A program made the translations under genes and the position numbers. A DNA stretch of 64,000 nucleotides from Butyrivibrio sp. XPD2006 (GTDB taxonomy: Bacteria; Bacillota; Clostridia; Lachnospirales; Lachnospiraceae). Shown piece by piece: positions 44,119 through 51,967 of the stretch. The notes under the pieces were generated by a model that saw only the letters and a list, made by a program, of their open reading frames with translations, did no database searches and was not told the origin of the DNA. Numbering within the stretch: position 1 is the stretch's first letter; every line of letters begins with the position of its first letter. The stretch is taken from NCBI RefSeq assembly GCF_000420865.1, contig NZ_ATVT01000004.1, forward strand, positions 1 through 64,000, written 5' to 3'.

Positions 44119-45006
44119 ATGGAAAAAGAAAAAATAGCCGACTTAATACGTAAGAAGAGAAAAGAAAAAGGAATGACCCAGGAAGCTCTGGCACAGAAGC
44201 TATTTGTCACTGAAAAAGCAATATCCAGATGGGAGACCGCTAAGGGTACTCCCGACATATCACTTCTGCTCCCCCTTGCAAACGAGCTTGGGCTTGATGT
44301 GTCGGAACTGCTTAGCGGAAAAGAAGCGCCTGTTATAGAGGTCATCCACTACGAAGAAGAAAAGAGAAAGCAGCCCAAAGGACTGCTTAGACTTATCTTT
44401 GGCATGTATGCACTATCTATTCTGATATTCCTGATTTATCTTAGGATAGAGTATGACCCTTCCGTTGCATCAAATTATTTCCTGAATCTGGGACTTATGG
44501 TATTCTCCTCTGTCCTGATAATCGCCGGGAATCGCATCTATGCCGATCACCTCGTTGAAAAGCTGGAGGACAAGGCCCGTGTCAAAAGACTCTCCGAGAT
44601 TATAGTCTTTGTTTACTATGTCATCATGATGTTTAATATGACCGGATTTGCAAGATTCGGCGCTTTCAGCGGAGTCAACCTCATTCCCTTCAGGTCAATT
44701 ATGAACACCTTCGCCACAAGGCAGCCTTACAGCATCATTGTCTTTGCACTCGGGAATTTTGTAATCTTCATGCCTCTGCAGTTCTTTATCATGGACCTTA
44801 TGAAAATTGACAAAATGCCCCTGAATTTCATAGTCTGCCTTATTGTGATCATCCTGATCGAGGCTTCTCAGCTGATCTTTAAGGTGGGAGTATTTGACGT
44901 GGATGACATTATCCTGAATGTAGCGGGCATGATGGTGTTCTTTTTGCTAGCAAAAAAGATTTTGCCTACTCGTCCGGCTAAAGTGTGCCACATTAGGAGA
45001 TGTTAG
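44119..45006 (+). CDS. HTH (XRE) - VanZ fusion membrane protein
   Basis: 295 residues. N-terminal XRE helix-turn-helix (LIRKKRKEKGMTQEALAQKLFVTEKAISRWE, residues about 6-60), then several membrane helices and a VanZ domain (VNLIPFRSI, FVIFMPLQFF, LIEASQLIFKVGVFDVDDIILN). VanZ proteins give low-level teicoplanin or lipoglycopeptide resistance. A membrane-bound DNA-binding regulator is suggested by the fusion. Start from ATG at 44119, four bases after the previous stop. Confidence 0.88.
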   Translation: MEKEKIADLIRKKRKEKGMTQEALAQKLFVTEKAISRWETAKGTPDISLLLPLANELGLDVSELLSGKEAPVIEVIHYEEEKRKQPKGLLRLIFGMYALSILIFLIYLRIEYDPSVASNYFLNLGLMVFSSVLIIAGNRIYADHLVEKLEDKARVKRLSEIIVFVYYVIMMFNMTGFARFGAFSGVNLIPFRSIMNTFATRQPYSIIVFALGNFVIFMPLQFFIMDLMKIDKMPLNFIVCLIVIILIEASQLIFKVGVFDVDDIILNVAGMMVFFLLAKKILPTRPAKVCHIRRC

Positions 45007-45007
45007 C

Positions 45008-45549
45008 ATGTTTGAGATTACTTATTTGATGATGTTTATTCATTACAGTTCTTTGGATCGTGACAAGATGCATAGTGATTTTTAAATCCGGAAATTTTGA
45101 TATAAAAAGAGAAGCAAAGCTTTTACTTGTATATACCTGTCTTGTTGTTATAGCCAGTTTTGTCTATTTTCCTCTCCATCGTATTGATGGACATATTGGT
45201 GTGCTTGAGTTTGATGGATCGCGGATCTTCCCTTTTAAACGAACTTGATTCCATTTACATTTGTAGTTGACAGATACGATGGATGGCAGATTAACATTAT
45301 CGGAAATATTGCTATGTTTATACCTGTTGGAATTGTTTGGCCTGTTTGCTTCGATGAATTAAAAAAATAAACAAAGCAATTCCGGCAGGTGCCGGATTTA
45401 CTTTGCTTATTGAGCTTTCGCAGTTATTATTTTATGACAGATGTTCTGACATCGATGATATCATTTTAAATACTGCAGGCATCTGTATTGGTGCTTTAAT
45501 TTACTTCAAAGCAACGTCACCAAGAATAAAGAAACCCGCAAAGTCTTGA
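45008..45549 (+). pseudogene. VanZ-like gene broken by frameshifts
   Basis: Consecutive frames give MFEITYLMMFI, then CIVIFKSGNFDIKREAKLLL...SRIFPFKR, then LIPFTFVVDRYDGWQIN...GNIAMFIPVGI, then AGFTLLIELSQLLF...DIDDIILNTAGI, which together make one complete VanZ domain (LIPF, IPVGI, IELSQ, DIDDIILN). Breaks lie near 45040, 45243 and at the A-run at 45361-45368. It directly follows the intact HTH-VanZ fusion. This explains the 590 bases without an intact gene. Confidence 0.85.
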
Positions 45550-45570
45550 AAATACTAGGTTTGCGGGTTT
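45532..45570. terminator. bidirectional terminator
   Basis: 11-bp stem AAACCCGCAAA / TTTGCGGGTTT, between the VanZ pseudogene and the convergent BRO gene; T-rich flanks. Confidence 0.75.
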
Positions 45571-45596
45571 TGATTTTATACCATGTCTTAGCTTAT

Positions 45597-46487
45597 TCAT
45601 TCCTCGCCTTGATCATCGCGTTTGTCATTTACAGTTTCAATGAGACCTGTAACTAAATCTTGCAATTGGGCTGCATTTTTATTCGTGATTACAGATTTTC
45701 CGATTCTCTTTTCCACTGCCAATCGTGCTTCTCCTGCAGCTTCTCCGCCTGCAACTGCAACCATTCGATTTTCCTCAAAAGATTCCGGTTGTTTTTGCTT
45801 AGAAATTTCTGTAGTGGTAGCCTCAGCCAACATATTAAGTACCAGCTCCAACGTTGACATGTTATCACGAAGATTTTCTTTCTTCAAACCTTTATAATTC
45901 TTATATTCTCTTGTTGTCATGCCGGACCAGGCTTTTGATATTTCATCTGTGAGGATAGCAAACTCTACCCCCTTTTTTACTCCACGGTTTTCCCATTCAT
46001 CTGTTAGTTCTTTTCTTACCTGAATTGCCTGCAGACGCTGATTGATCCATTCTCGAGAATATCCTTTTTTAGCGTATGTCTCTAAAGCTCGTTCTATGCT
46101 CAACTCCGGGTCTATTACTTCTTCTATTCGTTCACGTCCTACCTGAGCAAGCCACATTTTAAAAGGTTCGGCTTTTTTTGACGGAATTGACTGGATAATA
46201 CGAAGTAATTGCTCTGTATTGGCAACATCCGTATTATATTTTTTTCCATCTTTGGGTGACCTCATTTTCAGTTGGTTACAATTTGTAACCAACTGACTTC
46301 CCTCTTCTTTTAGCCTACTTTTCAATACTTTCCAATAATTCCTTGCACCATCTATACCAGGTTGTTCAGTCAGTGCGCCAACCACATCCACAATTGAAAA
46401 ATACCATTCTTCTTCGTCCTCTACCCATGCAGTTCTGATAGGCTGATTCTCAAATAATTGAACCTTATCGTTTATTTCACTGCTCAT
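45597..46487 (-). CDS. BRO-N domain (phage antirepressor-like) protein
   Basis: 296 residues. BRO-N type domain at residues about 8-110 (IRTAWVEDEEEWYFSIVDVVGALTEQPG, RNYWKVLKSRL), then a central domain with ERALETYAKKGYSREWINQRLQAIQVRKELTDEWENRGV and a C-terminal helical tail. Family members are phage antirepressors and mobile-element regulators. It overlaps the upstream HTH gene by 11 bases, which suggests a functional pair. Confidence 0.88.
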   Translation of the reverse strand: MSSEINDKVQLFENQPIRTAWVEDEEEWYFSIVDVVGALTEQPGIDGARNYWKVLKSRLKEEGSQLVTNCNQLKMRSPKDGKKYNTDVANTEQLLRIIQSIPSKKAEPFKMWLAQVGRERIEEVIDPELSIERALETYAKKGYSREWINQRLQAIQVRKELTDEWENRGVKKGVEFAILTDEISKAWSGMTTREYKNYKGLKKENLRDNMSTLELVLNMLAEATTTEISKQKQPESFEENRMVAVAGGEAAGEARLAVEKRIGKSVITNKNAAQLQDLVTGLIETVNDKRDDQGEE

Positions 46488-46674
46488 TTACTTCTCCCTT
46501 CTCTTCAAGCAACATAATATACGCCATCATTCTGACCAAATACTCCGGTGGCGCACTAATCCCCTGTTCCCATTGTTGAAGAGTTCTTACAGGAATCCCG
46601 AATTTGGCGGAAAACTTACTTTGTGATAATCCTGTTTTCTTTCGTAATTCCTTTATTTTTTCTGAAATATCCAT
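46477..46674 (-). CDS. small HTH regulator paired with the BRO protein
   Basis: 65 residues. XRE/HigA-like helix-turn-helix MDISEKIKELRKKTGLSQSK and FGIPVRTLQQWEQG. The start is ATG at 46674 with GGAG upstream; the 16-codon extension to 46722 is rejected because it overlaps the promoter. Probably an autorepressor: its promoter is covered by two palindromes. Confidence 0.85.
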   Translation of the reverse strand: MDISEKIKELRKKTGLSQSKFSAKFGIPVRTLQQWEQGISAPPEYLVRMMAYIMLLEEKGEVNEQ

Positions 46675-46696
46675 ACTATCGTCTCCAAAAACATCT

Positions 46697-46717
46697 TTAT
46701 ACTTTAATAAAGTATAA
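46697..46717. promoter_or_regulatory. palindrome covering the -10 box of the HTH/BRO promoter
   Basis: 21-bp palindrome with arms TTATACTTTA / TAAAGTATAA and one central base. It includes the -10 box TATACT (46711-46716, minus strand). Confidence 0.8.
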
Positions 46718-46739
46718 ATCAACTTATATACGTTGTCAA
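46711..46739 (-). promoter_or_regulatory. HTH/BRO promoter
   Basis: Minus strand TTGACA (46734-46739), 17-base spacer, TATACT (46711-46716). Near-consensus. Confidence 0.8.
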
Positions 46740-46747
46740 CGTATATA
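46725..46747. promoter_or_regulatory. palindrome covering the -35 box of the HTH/BRO promoter
   Basis: 23-bp palindrome, arms TATATACGTTG / CAACGTATATA with one central base; the -35 box TTGACA is in its centre. Confidence 0.8.
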
Positions 46748-46859
46748 TTCTCTCATTGGGTACAACAATTTTTTCCCAAAATAAAACTGCAGGCAACCAC
46801 AAGGATTACCTGCAATCTATTAACATTATCTGTACCAGATGAACAATATAACACAGCTG

Positions 46860-46875
46860 GCAGCAAGTTCCTACC
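46860..46875. repeat. 16-bp direct repeat, left copy
   Basis: GCAGCAAGTTCCTACC, repeated exactly at 50087-50102. Both copies sit just after the stop of a minus-strand gene, and they bracket the four-gene nucleotidyltransferase operon. Confidence 0.8.
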
Positions 46876-47649
46876 TCATATTTTATAGCCGTAAGAAATC
46901 ACATGGCATCGCGCAGCCAAGTATCCATTTGAATCCGCATATTTTTCATCTACTCCATGGTCAACTATGAATCTTCTTTGCTCTAATTCAAAAGCCTCAG
47001 TTCCTGAACTAACGAAATCAACGTAATCATTGATTCTTACCCCGACATTCTTTAGTCCAAGTTTCTCCATAAAGACTGGCGCTCTCATCCCAACTTGATA
47101 ATCTCTCCCACCGGATTGTTCTTCTGATAGCCACCTTTGCTTTAGGAAATCATCGTTCTCAAATGGATCATAGCTGCTATTGTCTACAAAAAGACCTGCA
47201 TTTTCCATGCGCCTGCTTGGTTCAATACATATTACCAGTCCGTTCTCTTTTACAGCCCCAATCATCTTCTTTACTATATCTTCCGGTTTTGTAAGATGTC
47301 GAAGCACAGCCTGGCATATAGCTATATCATATTTAGCATCAGGTTCATACTCATGTAAATCTGCAACTTCGAAGCAGACCTCATTACTGCCTGAAAAAAT
47401 TTCACGTGCTTCGCCAATAAGATCTTCAGAGATATCAACTCCCTTATAAATGCTTCCCTTAGGAACTAAAGGCAACAACATCTGTGCCAAGTATCCATAT
47501 CCGCAACCGAAATCAATTATTCTCACTGGCTTATTTATCTTCCATACGCATTTCACAAGGAACTCAAAATAATCATTATTCCATAGATTTTGCCTTGTTC
47601 TATGCAAGTATTTCTTTTTTAATCCCCAGTCTGTATTATTATCAGGCAC
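46876..47649 (-). CDS. SAM-dependent methyltransferase
   Basis: 257 residues. Class I methyltransferase with motif I IIDFGCGYGYLAQML, motif II KYDIAICQAVLRHLTKPEDIVKKM and VICIEPSRRME. Substrate unknown; small-molecule type. Starts with GTG at 47649. Last gene of the four-gene operon. Confidence 0.88.
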   Translation of the reverse strand: MPDNNTDWGLKKKYLHRTRQNLWNNDYFEFLVKCVWKINKPVRIIDFGCGYGYLAQMLLPLVPKGSIYKGVDISEDLIGEAREIFSGSNEVCFEVADLHEYEPDAKYDIAICQAVLRHLTKPEDIVKKMIGAVKENGLVICIEPSRRMENAGLFVDNSSYDPFENDDFLKQRWLSEEQSGGRDYQVGMRAPVFMEKLGLKNVGVRINDYVDFVSSGTEAFELEQRRFIVDHGVDEKYADSNGYLAARCHVISYGYKI

Positions 47650-47708
47650 TTTCCTTCAATCTCCTCTTTGAAAGCCTATCTATATAGTGCAATACCTCTA
47701 TAGATTCA

Positions 47709-48647
47709 TCATTCATGTATGTATTCAACCTCATCTAGTTTACCTGTAATATGGTTCCTATTTCCTGAAGGCACAAATCCATTCCTTAGATACAAACGTT
47801 CCGCTCCAAGATTGTTTTCCAAAATCCATAATGATGGCTTTAAGCCATGTCCTTGAATCTTAGCAACAGCATACCCAAGCAGTTGTGTTCCATATCCTTT
47901 ATTCTGATATTCCGGTAAGACATACAAGTCTTCAATAACTTTTCCATTGATTGATACTACTGCCACCGGATCTTGATCATAGAAGATAAAGAACTCACTG
48001 CCTTTTTCTACCTTACCCACGATATAATTAAGTTGATTCTCTACAGAATGCCTCTCAATAAAATCAGTATTGCAAAATGAGCGGTGTGATTCCTTCCAAG
48101 ATATAGAATGGATTGAAGCAGCAACCTTGATATTCTTATCACTCACTTGAACAATCATAGTTCTTATGGCCTCAACAACAGAATAGTCGTCCATTTCATA
48201 GACTTTTCCTGTTTCCCTAAAGCCATTTTTGTGCCAAAAATGCTCTGCTTGAGGATTCCCTTTCACCCAACCCAAACAAATATTTGCAAATCCCTCTATA
48301 CATGAAGAAGCACAAAAATCTTTTATAATTATGCTTCCGAGACCTTTGCCTTGTTCAGCTACATCCGTCATGAAGAATCCTATATATTTTGTATCACTGT
48401 CAGGATAGCCCAGAATCATATCCATAACAGCTATAAGCTTACCGTTTTCATAATAACCAACATAACATTTGTCTTCGTGTGTCTTGCCCGGCGGCAAAGC
48501 CTCCATATCTGATCTTATGCTGCTATAAGATACAAATGGTGGGCAATACTGGTAGTACAAGCTGTTTTTACTGCACAAATTGTATACTTCTGGAATATCT
48601 TCTTCCGATATCTTTCTAATATTAAAATTATTTGTCAGTTTAGCCAT
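47709..48647 (-). CDS. tandem GNAT acetyltransferase
   Basis: 312 residues containing two GNAT domains, the first at about 10-150 (AEQGKGLGSIIIKDFC as the acetyl-CoA loop), the second at about 165-300 (VLPEYQNKGYGTQLLGYAVAK). Both have the Q/RxxGxG/A loop, so both could bind acetyl-CoA. Target unknown. ATG at 48647, six bases after the NUDIX stop. Confidence 0.88.
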   Translation of the reverse strand: MAKLTNNFNIRKISEEDIPEVYNLCSKNSLYYQYCPPFVSYSSIRSDMEALPPGKTHEDKCYVGYYENGKLIAVMDMILGYPDSDTKYIGFFMTDVAEQGKGLGSIIIKDFCASSCIEGFANICLGWVKGNPQAEHFWHKNGFRETGKVYEMDDYSVVEAIRTMIVQVSDKNIKVAASIHSISWKESHRSFCNTDFIERHSVENQLNYIVGKVEKGSEFFIFYDQDPVAVVSINGKVIEDLYVLPEYQNKGYGTQLLGYAVAKIQGHGLKPSLWILENNLGAERLYLRNGFVPSGNRNHITGKLDEVEYIHE

Positions 48648-48653
48648 TTCTTA

Positions 48654-49139
48654 TCACTTCAGTTCTTCAATGAAATTCAGCATCCTCTGTGTTGCCAACT
48701 CATCGCGTGTCATTGAGCGTAATTCCTCTGCTGTTACCCATTTAAATGCAGATGTTTCTCCTTCTTGCAATACCACGCTATTTTTATCATCATCCGTCTC
48801 GAATAAGTAATCCACATATATTGATCTATGAAGATGATGCAGAACACGCCCTACCTCAATAAGCTTATCTGCCTTAATTCCTGTTTCTTCTGAAAGTTCT
48901 CGCCGTGCACAAGTAAGTGGATTTTCTCCTTGAAGTGCAGATCCTCCAGCAGTGGCTTCCCACATTCCACCTAAATGTTTTCTTGAATCTCTTTGCATAA
49001 GCAAATAGGTACCATCAGCATGTCTTACAATAATTTCACACACAAGATGAAAAACTCCTACCGGAACCTCTTCCCCACGAATCAATGTCATTCCATCGAT
49101 TTTATTTAGTTTTGCATCATAAGCATCCCATAGTTCCAT
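48654..49139 (-). CDS. NUDIX hydrolase
   Basis: 161 residues from ATG at 49139 (GAGGA upstream); TTG at 49154 is less likely. Canonical Nudix box GGSALQGENPLTCARRELSEETGI (Gx5Ex7REUxEExGU). IPP-isomerase-like framing (VGVFHLVCEIIVRHADGTYLLMQRD). The gene overlaps the nucleotidyltransferase gene by 23 bases, so the two are coupled. Confidence 0.9.
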   Translation of the reverse strand: MELWDAYDAKLNKIDGMTLIRGEEVPVGVFHLVCEIIVRHADGTYLLMQRDSRKHLGGMWEATAGGSALQGENPLTCARRELSEETGIKADKLIEVGRVLHHLHRSIYVDYLFETDDDKNSVVLQEGETSAFKWVTAEELRSMTRDELATQRMLNFIEELK

Positions 49140-49917
49140 TTTTGTTTTCCTCAAGAAGCATTATCTGTTCAAGCATAAATCCTGCATATTCTTTTGCGAG
49201 AATAGAATCATATACTACAACCGCGTCTTCAGCATAGTCCTTCATAGCATTCTGTATCAGGCTGTGATACCTTTCAGGAATATTACTCAGCGCCCATTCG
49301 CCACCCTCTTTCTTTGATAGGACAACGCCGTCTTTCAAGTACGCAAGTACCCTTGCCAGATTCAATATCAGATACATCGGATTCTCTGCTATTTCTTCTT
49401 TTGCATTTGCAATATCTTCCCAAATGGAATCTATATAATCTTGTGCTGGCACATCTGCAAATGTATCTTTGATCGAAACTCCGTACAGACACTTCCCCCT
49501 ATGATTTATGATCGTAAAGTGCGCTGCAAGGTCTTTATCCTCACCTTTCATTTTCGAAACATAATCATCCGAATTATTCCTGTACCAGTCAAGATGAGCA
49601 ACAGAAAAATGCAGTTCAAAGGGAGTCGGGTAAACAAAAGGTCTGCAAACACTTTGTTTAGCAACACTCATCTCCATCCCTTTGGCAGGCCCTTTGCCGT
49701 TTAGATCCACCACCATGTCCATATAGGCTCTTTTATCAGCATTTGATATAGATTCCTTCACTACCACAATCAAATCAAGATCACTCTTGGCAGGATTAAA
49801 ACACCCCATGACTGCCGAGCCGTGGAGGTATACACCTACAAGATTGTCCTGCAGGATTTCTTTTGACTTTTCAACAAAACTTGCTGTGATAATATTAGTA
49901 TCCATACAATTATGCAT
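49117..49917 (-). CDS. aminoglycoside-nucleotidyltransferase-like protein (ANT(3'')/ANT(9) type)
   Basis: 266 residues from ATG at 49917. Pol-beta nucleotidyltransferase motif LHGSAVMGCFNPAKSDLDLIVV (GSx..SDxDxxV), then a DUF4111-type helical domain (PMYLILNLARVLAYLKDG, EGGEWALSNIPERYHSLI). This is the AadA-like architecture, which adenylylates spectinomycin/streptomycin, but relatives exist without resistance. Start uncertain: GTG at 49989 and ATG at 49905 are alternatives. First gene of the operon. Confidence 0.82.
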   Translation of the reverse strand: MHNCMDTNIITASFVEKSKEILQDNLVGVYLHGSAVMGCFNPAKSDLDLIVVVKESISNADKRAYMDMVVDLNGKGPAKGMEMSVAKQSVCRPFVYPTPFELHFSVAHLDWYRNNSDDYVSKMKGEDKDLAAHFTIINHRGKCLYGVSIKDTFADVPAQDYIDSIWEDIANAKEEIAENPMYLILNLARVLAYLKDGVVLSKKEGGEWALSNIPERYHSLIQNAMKDYAEDAVVVYDSILAKEYAGFMLEQIMLLEENKNGTMGCL

Positions 49918-50020
49918 TATAGCAGATTCTTCGTGTTTTTTATGTTTTTTATAGCAGCTATAGATCCTTAGTCCTTCGAAATCTGCCACTATTTGAATTT
50001 GGCGAATTTAGGCAGTGGAA

Positions 50021-50048
50021 TTAATAGAGGCACTTCTGCCTATATCAA
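50021..50048 (-). promoter_or_regulatory. candidate promoter of the nucleotidyltransferase operon
   Basis: Minus strand TTGATA (50043-50048), 16-base spacer, TATTAA (50021-50026). The spacer holds AGGCA/TGCCT inverted repeats, and AATTCCACTGC occurs twice (near 50013-50025 and 50063-50074), 50 bases apart; possible operators. Confidence 0.4.
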
Positions 50049-50086
50049 GATTTTCGAATATTAGCAGTGGAATTGCATCATAACTT

Positions 50087-50102
50087 GCAGCAAGTTCCTA
50101 CC
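50087..50102. repeat. 16-bp direct repeat, right copy
   Basis: GCAGCAAGTTCCTACC, identical to 46860-46875. In this copy the surrounding AACTTG-CAG-CAAGTT is also an inverted repeat. Confidence 0.8.
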
Positions 50103-50114
50103 TTCATGTTTCAA

Positions 50115-51053
50115 TCATACCGTTTTCAGCCGGTTCACCAGATCCGAAATAACACCCGGATCCTCAATCAGGGAAATCCCAAAGCATTTCTTTCCTACAT
50201 CCTTTATAGAAGCTCCAACATGATAGGCTGTCTTTTCATCCAAAATAATGAACCTGTCGTGAAACACCTGTGTCTTCTTTACTGTTAATGTCGGATACTG
50301 AGCATTAAAGTTGGTCGCATCTTTATTTGTAAGCTGCGCGCTGGCATACGTATAAATCCTCACATCAACACCGATATTCTTCTTTGCCAGAATATTTAAG
50401 GTATCCACATCAACATAGCCGTCAATCAGAATGATTTCTTTCTTGGCTTTTTTGATGATAGTCGTAATAAGACTGAACGCATCATATATTTGTCCGTCAA
50501 AGAAGATCTTTTGCTCTGCCTCAGCATGATCCTCGATATATCGGAACACCTTACCAAAGCGTTCATCGGTATTTTTCTCATACTCCAGCTGCCTCAGCTC
50601 TATATGGCTGACCTTTTCAAACAGCAGGGCATTGTTTGCTATAAAATGACGCATCTCTCGAAAAGCACGCATAATGAAAATGCTTTGTTGGTCAGCTATT
50701 TCGCCCTTCAACACTGTAGCCAGCATATATATACCCTGTTCTGTAAAGGCATATGGCAGCTTCCTACGACCTCCTTCCTGCCCTGAAAAAAGATTTGAAC
50801 CCAGTGTAGTCACAATTTGTGATTTCACAATCTCAACCTCATCTTTTGTCAGCTGAAACATAAAGTCATCCGGGAAACGCCCGATATTACGCTTTACTTG
50901 TTGATTCAATGCACGTACTTCATATCCATATAATGCGGCCAGGTCGTGATCCAACATAACCTGCTTTCCTCTGATCGTATAAATCAGTTGACCTATATCG
51001 TTCGCGCGAATAATTACAGGAACGATTTCATTTTTATCCTTGCTCTTTGTCAT
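50115..51053 (-). CDS. ORF6N protein with PLD-like C-terminal domain
   Basis: 312 residues. ORF6N domain at residues about 15-105 (IYTIRGKQVMLDHDLAALYGYEVRALNQQVKRN, RFPDDFMFQLTKDE), found in phage and mobile-element regulators; C-terminal part at 165-312 (IILIDGYVDVDTLNILAKK, VFHDRFIILDEKTAYHVGASIKDVGKK) resembles a phospholipase-D-like domain, with HDR in place of the HxK motif, so catalysis is doubtful. A perfect palindrome precedes the gene and a copy lies inside it. Confidence 0.85.
   Translation of the reverse strand: MTKSKDKNEIVPVIIRANDIGQLIYTIRGKQVMLDHDLAALYGYEVRALNQQVKRNIGRFPDDFMFQLTKDEVEIVKSQIVTTLGSNLFSGQEGGRRKLPYAFTEQGIYMLATVLKGEIADQQSIFIMRAFREMRHFIANNALLFEKVSHIELRQLEYEKNTDERFGKVFRYIEDHAEAEQKIFFDGQIYDAFSLITTIIKKAKKEIILIDGYVDVDTLNILAKKNIGVDVRIYTYASAQLTNKDATNFNAQYPTLTVKKTQVFHDRFIILDEKTAYHVGASIKDVGKKCFGISLIEDPGVISDLVNRLKTV
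50810..50828. repeat. intragenic copy of the ORF6N operator sequence
   Basis: TCACAATTTGTGATTTCAC matches one strand of the palindrome at 51069-51093 over 19 bases. It lies in the ORF6N coding region, about 225 bases downstream of the start. Confidence 0.75.
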
Positions 51054-51068
51054 CTGTAAATCCTTTCT

Positions 51069-51093
51069 GTGAAATCACAAATTGTGATTTCAC
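51069..51093. promoter_or_regulatory. palindromic operator upstream of the ORF6N gene
   Basis: 25-bp perfect palindrome, arms GTGAAATCACAA / TTGTGATTTCAC with one central base. It ends 16 bases before the ORF6N start codon, so a bound protein would block initiation or transcription. Confidence 0.8.
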
Positions 51094-51113
51094 GGAATGC
51101 TGCTAAATCTGCA

Positions 51114-51305
51114 CTAAAAAAAGTCTTTAAATATACCGCCAAAAGCATTGCTCATATCCATCTGCACTCTATGCTTTCCTTTAGGATTTCGATAGACTTT
51201 AAACCCCATTCCTTTTATCACATCCAATAATTCCATGTACTTTTCAGAATCAGTCCAATACAATGTGTTCAGTCTGTTCTCCATATCTCTTATATTCGGT
51301 GCCAT
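51114..51305 (-). CDS. 63-residue hypothetical protein
   Basis: Starts MAPNIRDMENRLNTL, with KGMGFKVYRNPKGKHRVQMD in the middle and a hydrophobic end GGIFKDFF. No family recognised. The ATG at 51305 has AGGAGG nine bases upstream, which supports translation. It lies between the ORF6N operator and the XRE gene promoter. Confidence 0.55.
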   Translation of the reverse strand: MAPNIRDMENRLNTLYWTDSEKYMELLDVIKGMGFKVYRNPKGKHRVQMDMSNAFGGIFKDFF

Positions 51306-51370
51306 CGGTTTGATTCCTCCTCATCCGCTCCAGCAAAGCCTTCACACCCTCCAATATCAGAGGATTTGCT

Positions 51371-51437
51371 TTGGTATTAAAATTCATTCTTTAGTATACC
51401 ATTGGTATGTGTTGATGGTATCATATTCCGATGGTAT
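51371..51437. repeat. TGGTAT repeats before the XRE gene
   Basis: Four TGGTAT hexamers at 51372-51377, 51403-51408, 51416-51421 and 51432-51437; the second is half of a palindrome ATACCATTGGTAT (51396-51408). Likely operator sites for the XRE regulator. Confidence 0.6.
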
Positions 51438-51440
51438 AAT
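51412..51440 (+). promoter_or_regulatory. XRE gene promoter
   Basis: TTGATG (51412-51417), 17-base spacer, TATAAT (51435-51440). Two TGGTAT repeats overlap its boxes. Confidence 0.75.
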
Positions 51441-51492
51441 CAACAGATAACACCGAAATCAAATACTGTTTTCGAAGGAGTTTTCAGAAAGT

Positions 51493-51840
51493 ATGAGTAT
51501 TTCACTGAATATAAACAGATTAAAAGAGTGCAGAGAAAAACTTGGAATCAGCAAGATGGAAGCTGCCAAAAGAATGCAGCTCTCTCAACCTGCTTATCTG
51601 AGGTACGAATCAGGCGCCAGAACACCTTCTATACAGACTTTAGAAGTGATTGCTCAGGTTTTGGATACTTCCAAAGAATACCTGATGAACCTTACGGATG
51701 ATTCCAGCCCCATTTCCTATACCATATCAAGAGCATCAGATCCGGAACTATTCGAAATCATCAGATTATGCCAAAATTCGGAAACCGAAACGAGAAAACG
51801 GTTAATAGCATACGCAAACAAAATAGCAGGCATAAGCTAA
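51493..51840 (+). CDS. XRE-family transcriptional regulator
   Basis: 115 residues. N-terminal helix-turn-helix (RLKECREKLGISKMEAAKRMQLSQPAYLRYESG, residues about 8-60), then a short C-terminal part (ISRASDPELFEIIRLCQNSETETRKRLIAYAN). Probably an autoregulated repressor: its promoter is set among four TGGTAT repeats. It ends the accessory stretch and has its own terminator. Confidence 0.9.
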   Translation: MSISLNINRLKECREKLGISKMEAAKRMQLSQPAYLRYESGARTPSIQTLEVIAQVLDTSKEYLMNLTDDSSPISYTISRASDPELFEIIRLCQNSETETRKRLIAYANKIAGIS

Positions 51841-51843
51841 AAG

Positions 51844-51900
51844 AACAGACCTTGGAAAGGAACCTCGTTAGTCCTTTTCAAGGTCTGTTACTTTTTGTTT
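51844..51900 (+). terminator. terminator of the XRE gene
   Basis: 18-bp stem AACAGACCTTGGAAAGGA / TCCTTTTCAAGGTCTGTT (one mismatch) with a ten-base loop, followed by ACTTTTTGTTT. Confidence 0.85.
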
Positions 51901-51967
51901 ATATATTCTTACAGGATACGACAGTTTACCTTTCAAGGGTAATCCGTTTTACAACATGACACACATA

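Noticed and set aside
46860-50102. CRISPR array or integron attC sites
   Set aside because: Only two copies of a 16-bp repeat, 3.2 kb apart, and no integrase or cas gene in the window.
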